This document shows, one piece after another, positions 56,617-64,000 of a stretch of DNA of 64,000 bases. The notes beneath the pieces are model-generated. The model ran no database searches. It was not told the DNA's origin and saw only the letters and a program-made list of their open reading frames with translations. Position 1 is the first letter of the stretch; every line of letters begins with the position of its first letter. The stretch comes from Zygnema cylindricum (Eukaryota; Streptophyta; Zygnematophyceae; Zygnematales; Zygnemataceae), in the NCBI GenBank assembly GCA_037447655.1, contig JBBHKE010001274.1, forward strand, positions 42,180-106,179, written 5' to 3'. Position numbers and translations under genes: made by a program.

Positions 56617-57365
56617 ATTTTGTGTAATGAACATAATGTAGTTAAATATAAAATTAGTGGGTGAAAATAGTTATGTTGTTCGAGCCAACCAGATGTATAG
56701 AGGAATGATTTCTGGTTTAATTTGAAAATCCTGCGAAATTATGTAATTTTGTGCTGCCATTCATTTTTTACTGCGAACAATGTTTTGATTTTGTGTCTTT
56801 TGCAGCTTTTTTCGGTGGATCCTTTTCCTAGGTTCTGGTTTGTGGTTTCCGCTTCGTTTACTTGATAATCTCCCTTTTATTTGATTTTTTTGAGTTTGGT
56901 ATTACTCTCTACTTTCTCTGGTAATCAAATAGAAATCATTTTTTTTAGCAGACAACAAAGAGCTTAAAATTCTCGAACACGAAATGCCGCTAAATGGAAT
57001 ACAAATGCTTTGAAAAACAGGAAATACATTCCACAATGTTGTTGTTTCACCTGCAAAAAGTTTCCAGTGGACTGCCCAACGCCATTAGTGGTAAACATTT
57101 CTCGGGGAGTCAAAGTAACTTCTGTCGCCACATAAGTTTCCGTTTCTGGTCATGATCGGAAGGTGAGATCGCTGGCTTTCCATTGGCAGGCTCAAAAACA
57201 AAATCCAGCATTTGGTCACTGAGTTAGAAGACTTTTCCTGCTTGAAAAATGTTAAACACCAATAGCGATGGGCATTTTAGTGTTGATTGTACAAAAAGTG
57301 GCTGACTATGCACTATCCTAGGATTTCTAACGTGCCAAAGAAAAACACCAGTTTTAAGATCAGTC
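56617..57365 (+). repeat. repeat R4, copy 2
   Basis: It is a direct match to 43505-44300 and begins ATTTTGTGTAAT immediately after the minus-strand LTR. In copy 1 the equivalent bases are joined to the end of F3. The copy continues into a gag start, unlike copy 1. Confidence 0.75.
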
Positions 57366-57850
57366 CTCGTTATACTTTCGATGAGTGGCTGCAGGTAGTA
57401 GATGAGAAAAGCAATGTAGTAGATGAGAAAAGCAATGTAGGGAAGAATGTCAAAAAATGGATGAAAAAAGTGAAGGAGCCGAGTACCAACGTCAATATTA
57501 TTGACGATTCGGAGAGCCCAGAAAACAGTGAAGACGAACAGGCAAAGAAAAATAGACATGTAAAGGCAAAGAAAAGGTAGAGGACAAAGATTTGGATGTT
57601 AAAAGTGATGTGGAAAGCGACGATGATTTTCGGATGGTCGGGAAAACAGTCTTATTCAATGGTTCTAATTATTTTGTGTGGAAAAACTACATTAAAGGAC
57701 GGGTGATTCTAAAAAATCTGTGGAAGATAGTGAATGGTGAGGAAAAGTAGCCTAAGGAACTGAAAGGATGAAAGTTGTGGTTGCGAAAGGATATTTACAC
57801 CACGATAAATGTCAATTTTTCCGAAAACGAAAATCGCCAGTTTCCTTGAC
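57366..57850 (+). pseudogene. copia gag N-terminal relic
   Basis: The frame 57287-57580 gives ISPRYTFDEWLQVVDEKSNV, a tandem VVDEKSNV unit and a Lys/Glu-rich stretch. After a frameshift FNGSNYFVWKNYIKGRVILK and NLWKIVNGEEK (57651-57749) match the gag at 46660 (FNGSNYVVWEKVISGQLILK). It then ends in stops. It is a short, broken relic of a related copia element. Confidence 0.7.
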
Positions 57851-58435
57851 GGTGAAAAATAGACTGTTTAACGACAAACGATATCGTCAGGTTTCTAATA
57901 AAGGATAGCTGTTAGTATTTCTTTCAAAAAAACGGCCGTCTTCTCGACAAAAGAGAATTGTCCTGACTGACGAAAATCGTCAGGTCAAAAATCGTGAGTT
58001 TGAAAATAGTCACGATAAATATAGGCAATTTTCCCCGACATAATCTTTTTTAGATTGCGGTCAGAGGTCGTAATCGGGTACCCAAATCAGTACCCGACCG
58101 TTACCCGACTGGCCGCATCGGATCCGAAACGGATGCGGGTGCCAAATTTTGGGGGCAGTCACATTCGGGCAGGTGATTCACAAAAAAAAAAAAAAAAATT
58201 GGGTAAGGTAGGGTAGGCAAAAAACGAAAAAAAGTGAAGGTTTTGTACTGTCCATAATATCCAACATTATTGTACTTTCTACTCTTGGTATCGTGGAAGG
58301 TATGAAGGAGATGTAACATTAATTTTGTACATATTCGGGTACGACCGAGTATGGATAGTCGCAAGAAATCGAGTTTCGGTTAACTTTTATTTTAGGGCAC
58401 TTTCCCATGTGTTAAAGTAACAGTTATTTTGTTCT
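57851..58435. other. non-coding region with short inverted motifs
   Basis: Several cgtcagg/cctgacg words and gaaaatcg units occur at 57830-58030, without a definable end repeat. The minus-strand frame 58101-58364 has no domain. No supported gene. Confidence 0.35.
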
Positions 58436-58439
58436 TGTG

Positions 58440-58493
58440 CAGCAAAAGGAACACTACCGAAAGCTGCAGCAAAAGGAACACTACCGAAAGCTG
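58440..58493. repeat. tandem duplication of a 26-27 bp unit
   Basis: cagcaaaaggaacactaccg with its flanking bases (ending gaaagctg) occurs twice head to tail, directly before the LTR of the minus-strand copia element. Confidence 0.8.
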
Positions 58494-59249
58494 CAGAGTC
58501 ACCCATTTAGTTCAGCAAAAGACCACCTAAAAGTACCTCACAAACAGTGAGTTTTGATAAAGTAATACTTAAACACCAATGAGTCCTTTTAACTCTAAAC
58601 AAAGCTCACTTAGAGCTCACATATAACTCAACATATTGACAAAGTTTCATACACAAACTGTGATCAGTCACAAAGTGACACTTCGCACAAAGACAGCCAT
58701 CAATGTCATTTTCCTCTAGTGAACTTGTACAAGTTATCTCACAAAACGTCTAAGTCTTAATTTATTCAAATACACCTATATAACTACCTAACTACGAATA
58801 GGATCACTGTAGGTACACTATTGTATTGTCCGATTTTACTACCTGGTTCAATTAATCCTAAGTACAATTCTCTATCGCGGATAACCCTGGTTTGTCCCTA
58901 AACTATTCAAAGTGAACAGTACAACTTTAACTATTATGACATAATATACCTGGTGATAAATTTACCACCAACTTTCCCTTACACCAATAAAATGTTTGTT
59001 CGCCGACAATCGAATCTGCATGCGGTCTGTACGTCAAATCCGCGCTGATTTTTGATCGTAGGATAAAACCGATGTTTCAAATTAGTTTGCACGGATAACT
59101 TTTAGTATTTGGCTGTCTTCGACTGATGCGTGGAATATTGTGACGCCGTTGACATAATAAAAGTGATACTTCTTCGTCGCTGGTCATCGCTACCTTAGCG
59201 ACGAGATCATCACATTGCCCTCTCTCACAGATGACTAACTAATAGATCA
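58494..59249 (-). repeat. LTR of the minus-strand copia element, left copy
   Basis: Bases 58494-58737 match 63769-64000 at the right edge (cagagtcacccatttagttc, gtacctcacaaacagtgagt, caaagacagccatcaatgtc). Further right the other copy is outside the window. The limit near 59249 is inferred from a minus-strand polypurine tract (complement of actccccctaaa, 59265-59276). The left copy also contains the bases equivalent to the gag ATG, so its own outer edge includes leader sequence and may derive from a second element. Confidence 0.6.
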
Positions 59250-59534
59250 TTGTTTAAAAATAATACTCCCCCTAAACTTTGAACTCTTTGTCTCTTAGAC
59301 CACATGCTTCCCTGCAATTATTTTGGAGTAGGTAATGCATTTGTTAACATGTCGACAACCAATCTTTGAACGCGACAGGTATTGGAGTTTTATGACTTTG
59401 GAATCCTAGACAAAATGCAGTCGTATTTCCATATGTTTGCTCTTAAAATGGTGGCTTGGATTAAATGGAATATATATGGCTGCCTGATTGTCACACTAGA
59501 CAACTTTTACTTAGTTCTACATGAATCCTAACTC

Positions 59535-60184
59535 TTACAAAATCGACTTAACCCATAATAATTCCTTTACTGTAGCGCTTGCTACCATAAACTCAACTTC
59601 CATAGGTGATTGAGCCGTGACCTTTTGGAGCTTGCTACTCCAACAGCAAGTTCTTGTCCCAATCTGCAACACATATCTCATTGTTGATTTTCTGCTTGGT
59701 ATGTCACCATAACTGGCGTCGCTCCAGGTGTTGATCTTGATTTCTGTTTTCTGAAGTTTCGATATAAATTTCTTGTCCCAGCCAGATATCGTAGGACTCT
59801 TTTTGCAGCATCCGAGTCTGTCTTGCGCTTGCTGCCATAAACTCAACTTCCATAGGTGATTGAGATGTGACCTTTTGGAGCTTGCTACTCCAACAACAAG
59901 TTCTTGTCCCAATCTGCAACACATATTGTTGATTTCATATCCGATTGTTGATTTTCTGCTTGGTATGTCACCATAACTGGCGTTGCTCCAGGTGTTGATC
60001 TTGATTTCTGTTTTCCGAAGTTTCGATATAAATTTTTTGTCCCAGCTAGATATCTTAGGACTCTTTTTGTAGCATCCCAATCTGTCTTTTTCGGGTCTTC
60101 TACAGCAACAGCAATGTCTGGACGAGTACAATTCTTAAAATAAATTAGGCTACAACCTATTTGCCTATAAGGAATATCACTCAA
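59535..60184 (-). pseudogene. copia RNase H region, internally duplicated (250-bp period)
   Basis: On the minus strand, SDIPYRQIGCSLIYFKNCTR, PDIAVAVED and AGTKNLYRNFGKQKS come first. Then comes the block TWSNASYGDIPSRKSTIGYE, followed by CWSSKLQKVTSQSPMEVEFM, and then the whole block again as TWSDASYGDIPSRKSTMRYV, CWSSKLQKVTAQSPMEVEFM, VASATVKELLWVKSIL. The two units, 59575-59824 and 59825-60080, are nearly identical. A 'D.D.GD...RKST.GY' plus 'SWSSK.Q..V..S..EAE' pattern is the RNase H core of copia. The catalytic-type residues look altered (EVEF for EAEY). The frame changes between the units. Confidence 0.85.
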
Positions 60185-60347
60185 ATTCCTATTTGCCTAT
60201 AAAAAATATCACTCAAATTTTCTTCTTCTTTTATCAAAACTCCAGAGGAAGTTGTCCTTTTGACTATTGTCTGTTTTCCATGGGCGTTAAACTACCTTTT
60301 GCATCTGACTTTTCAAATTTTTCTAACATGTTTCTTATGGCTTCCTT

Positions 60348-61032
60348 CTATGTCAACCTAATTATTTTGTTTTGTCTATCCCTATCCACTTGTATTCCCA
60401 CGATATATTTTGCTTCTCTTAAGTCTTTCATTTCAAACCTAGTATTCAAATCCCTCTTTACTTTGTTTATTTCTCTCAGTGATTTGCTCATATCATCTAG
60501 ATATAGTGCTGTGTAAATCACCCTATCATCTCCTTCGATAATGTAGACAGAGTGGTCTATGCTAATTTTGACAAATCCTACCTTAGTAAGGAATTCATCC
60601 AACTTAATGTTCCATTGACGTGGGGCCTGTTTTAGTCCATATAATGATTTTAGTTATTTACAAACAATGCTTTCTTTTCCTTTTTCTTCGTACATTTTTG
60701 GTTGCTCATAAAGATAACCTCCTTTAATTCCATGTGTAAAAAGGCTGTTTAACGTCTTTCTGGTGAATTTCCATATCTTCTATATTTTCGAAGGTAAGCA
60801 AAATTCTAACGCTGGGAAATCTGACTACCAGTGAAAACATTTCTTCCAAGCCAATTTCTTCGTTTTGATTATAACCCTTAGCAACTAGCCTAGCTTTGTA
60901 TTTTTCAATCGTATTGTCTGGGTTTAATTTTTTCTTAAATACCCACTTACATCCGATGGCTCTCCGATCTGGTGGAAGCTCAACTAGTTCCCAAGTTTTG
61001 GCCGCCATAATCGACTTCATTTCGTCATTCAC
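60348..61032 (-). pseudogene. copia reverse transcriptase, broken in two or more pieces
   Basis: The first piece (61032-60724) has MKSIMAAKTWELVELPPDRR, AIGCKWVFKKKLNPDNTIEK and YKARLVAKGYNQNEEIGLEE, the classic N-terminal RT motif of copia. The second piece (60602-60348) has FVKISIDHSVYIIEGDDRVI, YTALYLDDMSKSLREINKVK and FEMKDLREAKYIVGIQVDRD. YLDDM is the active-site box, usually YVDDM. The middle (about 60603-60723) is out of frame and shortened, and the residues between VKQPFY and MDEFLTKVGF are mostly missing. Confidence 0.88.
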
Positions 61033-61148
61033 CGCTTATATCGAATGTTTTTTTTCTAATACAGAAAATGCTTCTTGAATGGTTAAGGGTTCTTGGGATG
61101 CTCCCGAATTTGCGTACAGTGTCGTTGAATCCCTTAGTCTCGAACTTA

Positions 61149-62501
61149 TTATTTTCTCTCTTGTGCTAGTCCTCCCCCCCCTATAAAATTTGATGTCGGA
61201 ATCGAGGGTTCTCTGCTTGAGGTTCTTCTTGTATCGGCAAGAAGATCAGAGTTATCCGTCCCCGCATCTGTAGATCCATTTGTTTCTGTTTGGGTAGTTG
61301 TAGATCCATCTATTTCTGTTTCGGTAGTGGTGGACTGTTCTTCAACCACTTGTCCGACTTCGTCGATGATAACATATTCCATCTCCCTTTTGGATCTTTT
61401 GTTGAGAGTAAGAGCAAATACATCTAATGAATCTGATTTATCTTTCACAAGGATATTTCTAGCGACTACAATTTTGTCATTGCCTAGTATGTTAACTTTA
61501 TATATTTTTTGCATTATTATCATATCCTAGTAGGATGCCAGGCATTCTTTTTGGCTCCATTTTCCATGTACTTGGATCATTGTTAAGTATAAATACTTTA
61601 CTCCCAAATAATCTAAAATGACTAACATCTGGTTTGTCTTTTGTCCATAGTTCATAAGGTGTTTTTCTTAGAGTTACTTTACTTTCTAGCTTGTTCTTAA
61701 TATAAGGAGCACAATTCAAGGTCTATGCCCAAAATATCACACTTAATCATTTATCTACAAGCATAGTTTGAGCACATTCTATTAGTGCTCTATTTAATCT
61801 TTCCGCAACTCCATTCTGTTCACGGGAGTATGGAACCGTCAGCTGGCATGGAATTCTATATTCTTTGAGAAAATCTGAAAACACCTGTGAGACATACTCT
61901 CGGCCGTTACGTGATCCGTCAGCTAGCATGGAATTCTATATTTTTTGAGAAAATCTGAAAACACCTGTGAGACATACTCTCCGCCGTTATCTGATCTATG
62001 ATTTAGGATAGGAACTCCAAGTATCTTTTCGCTCCAGATTTTTTATTCTCCGAAGCAATCAAAAACTTCACTCTTTTTTCTCAAAAAATACACCTTAGTA
62101 TATGTCGAAAAGTCATCCGTTAGTGTAAGCACATATTGAACTCCCCCCATGGAAGGTAAATTTGAAGAAAAAACATCCGAATGAATTAATTCTCAAACTG
62201 TCTTAGCTCTATGACTAATTTCAGCAGGAAATGGTAATTTGTGAATCTTTCCTAAACCACATCCATCACATAACTCATTTGATTTAACTTGTGACAATTT
62301 TACTCCTTTGATTATATTATTTTTCACCATTTTCCCTAATCTTTCTCGATGAACATGCCCCAGCCTTTTGTGCGATATATCATTATCATTTGTTACAGCT
62401 GAGTAGAGAACTTTCTTTCCATTAAATTTGTATACCTCATATTTTCTCCTCTCGTTCCTATAACTGCAATAAATCCATTCATAATGACTAAATGTTTTCA
62501 A
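61149..62501 (-). pseudogene. copia integrase with HHCC finger and core, broken
   Basis: On the minus strand, SHKRLGHVHRERLGKMVKNN and SNELCDGCGLGKIHKLPFPA form the HHCC zinc finger (62501-62193). After a degraded stretch, NGREYVSQVFSDFLKEYRIP, CQLTVPYSREQNGVAERLNR and ALIECAQTMLVDK keep the catalytic E context (NGVAERLNR). Then NCAPYIKNKLESKVTLRKTP, YELWTKDKPDVSHFRLFGSK and RMPGILLGYDNNAKN follow, and finally a Thr/Glu-rich linker (61523-61149). A 79-bp tandem duplication (units near 61839 and 61918) splits the core. Confidence 0.87.
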
Positions 62502-62848
62502 TGCTTCAAACTTACTTCAAATCCTTTGCTCTCTACCAAAGATGTGCTAAACAAATTCTTACTGAACTCTGGAATATATAACACATCATTCAGAGTCATG
62601 TCTACCGTCTGACCGTCTATTTTGAGTTTAAGATTCACCTTTTCTTTCGAGCTTGCTACTACATAACTCTCATCTGCATAGTAGATGTTTTGTGGTGAGA
62701 TGGGCTCAAGATTTCCGAATAGCTCCCTGTCACCGCACATGTGAGCTGATGCTCGCGTGTCTATAATCCGAGTGTTCTCCTTTTGTTCGACTCTTGCACT
62801 TGTCGTTGCGAACATTTCCTTTCCTATCACAATTGGAAAACTACTCAT
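62498..62848 (-). pseudogene. copia protease with altered active site (DTR)
   Basis: The 116-residue frame reads QKENTRIIDTRASAHMCGDR, LEPISPQNIYYADESYVVAS and VDMTLNDVLYIPEFSKNLFS. The usual active-site triplet D-[ST]-G is D-T-R here, which should abolish aspartic-protease activity. The surrounding family pattern (A S x H M, then VLYIP....NL.S) is intact. Confidence 0.85.
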
Positions 62849-63004
62849 CTATCAGTTTTGTCTCCTTGTTCTCGTGGGGAATTATCAGTTTCGGCAGAAA
62901 AGCAGCTGCCTTTTCTGGTTGCTTATAGTGTTGTCCTTCGTGTGAAGAGTGCCGGTTGTTGTTCCATCCTCTCGAAAATTTCATGTGAAAGTGTCTTTTT
63001 TCAA

Positions 63005-63062
63005 AGATGGACATTCTCGTATCAAATGACCCTTATTTTAACAGTAAAAACATGCCCATGTG
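63005..63062 (-). pseudogene. copia gag zinc knuckle interrupted by a stop
   Basis: The minus-strand translation reads NTWACFYC, stop, NKGHLIRECPSLK. The C, C, H, C spacing (CX2CX4HX4C) is exact, with a TAA in place of the first residue of the X4 spacer. Confidence 0.75.
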
Positions 63063-63223
63063 TTGTTAGTTGATCGACCTGTCTGATACTGATTTCTATT
63101 CTGAAACCGAGTGTTAAGTACTTGTCTTGTCTTACTTCCTTTTATTGCTAGATTAGTAGATTCTTCTTTCTTATACTAATTGAATTGCCATTGTGAGATT
63201 CCATGATGACTGATCTAGTTTCT

Positions 63224-63783
63224 TTAGTGCATTAGAGGCGCCTTTATAGCGTTAGGCAATCCTCTCCTAAGTAACATGGCTTCTTGTGCATCTGGAAAAA
63301 CACCTCCTAAGCATGCATTTTCTAAGAACAACTTCCTAATACCATAATAATAATTTGAGATTCGACCACCATTGTACTTATACTCAAAATATTTTGTAGC
63401 AGTTATCATTGGTTGTTGAACATTGGTCTGTTGATACATTTCATCTAAAGATGTCCAGATTTCTTTCGCCTTGACCATCTGAATGTGTGCCATTCCAATT
63501 TCCCAAGAGAGTGCCTGCATGAGTGCACTGCACTGACACACAGTGTATTCTTCTTGCTCCATGTAGGATCCGACTCGGCAAGGGAACCGTCCACGACATT
63601 CATGAGCTCTCTTTTGACAAAGTAGAGCTTGAGCTCTCTTTCGACAAAGTAGAGCTTCATGATTTCTCTCCAGTATAGATAGTTGTCTCTATCAAACCTA
63701 GGTACTATGGGTTGCGGGCCCATAACTTGTTGCTCTGTATCAACATGATCACTACCACTACCAGAACCTACAGAGTCACCCAT
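63224..63783 (-). pseudogene. copia gag, frameshifted
   Basis: The minus-strand start MGDSVGSGSGSDHVDTEQQV and VPRFDRDNYLYWREIMKLYF belong to gag ('F.G.NY..W' type). After a frameshift near 63562, EIGMAHIQMVKAKEIWTSLD, EMYQQTNVQQPM and LFLENACLGGVFPDAQEAML follow. A 27-bp tandem duplication (63604-63630 and 63631-63657) repeats a KLYFVERE-like segment. Between here and the knuckle the frame is lost. Confidence 0.82.
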
Positions 63784-64000
63784 TTAGTTCACCAAAAGAC
63801 CACCCAAAAGTACCTCACAAACAGTGAGTTTTCATCAAGTAATACTTAAACACCAATGAGTCCCTTTGACTCTAAACACAACTGACTTAGAGCTCACATT
63901 TAACTCAACATACTGATAGAGTTTCATACACAAACTCTGATGCGTCACAAAGTGACGCTTCGCACAAAGACAGCCTTCAATGTCACTTTCCTCTAGTGAA
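63784..64000 (-). repeat. leader and 5' LTR of the minus-strand copia element, cut by the window edge
   Basis: It matches 58502-58737 closely (agaccacccaaaagtacctc, cttcgcacaaagacagcctt). It lies upstream of gag on the minus strand, so it holds the leader and the 3' part of the 5' LTR. I could not place a canonical primer-binding site, so the LTR/leader border is open. Confidence 0.7.

Noticed and set aside
58440-58493. CRISPR-like or regulatory tandem repeat
   Set aside because: There are only two head-to-tail copies of one unit, with no spacers, in a eukaryotic genome; a simple duplication explains it.

Overview
The window is nuclear DNA from a eukaryote of the green lineage, most likely a streptophyte (land plant or charophyte-grade alga). 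The evidence is spliced genes with GT..AG introns of 370 to 1740 bp, a plant-type NUP133, a plant-type hotdog acyl-ACP thioesterase with a transit-peptide-like leader, many Ty1/copia relics, and a short TTTAGGG-like (plant telomere type) filler. I cannot name the species. No operons, tRNA, rRNA or CRISPR arrays were seen.

Host genes: a terminal exon of an unknown gene at the left edge (110-202, +); a six-exon NUP133 gene (7006-17033, +) whose exon phases all agree and which gives a 1616-residue protein; a five-exon chloroplast-type acyl-ACP thioesterase (24250-28925, +) giving 250 residues; and an intronless F-box/LRR-like gene (31830-32777, -). NUP133 is a structural nucleoporin, the thioesterase releases fatty acids or beta-ketoacids in plastids, and the F-box protein would recruit substrates to an SCF ubiquitin ligase. 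Nothing suggests that they work together.

The rest is transposable-element DNA. Small TIR elements dominate 5-7 kb, 18.8-24 kb and 52.4-54.8 kb. They comprise a hAT-like element with a perfect 8-bp target duplication, at least five members of a TA-flanked family (called T here), four members of a TTA-flanked Harbinger-like family (H), and a mini family (M) found twice inside NUP133 introns. T and H are nested in each other in both directions, which gives internal proof of their ends.

From 33.8 kb to the right edge the window is nested and broken LTR retrotransposons. A gag-only LTR family (F1; repeats at 2.8, 37.7 and 40.9 kb) sits inside the 3' LTR of a second, coding-poor element (F2, about 33.9-42.6 kb). 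A copia element at 46.4-50.7 kb has lost its reverse transcriptase. Its 3' LTR and an opposite-facing 5' LTR at 55.9-56.6 kb carry the two halves of one target-site duplication, so an inversion of about 9 kb is likely. A further copia relic, with all domains but many breaks, occupies 58.5-64 kb on the minus strand and runs off the window. An unrecognised coding-like repeat (F3) occurs at 42.6 and 50.7 kb.
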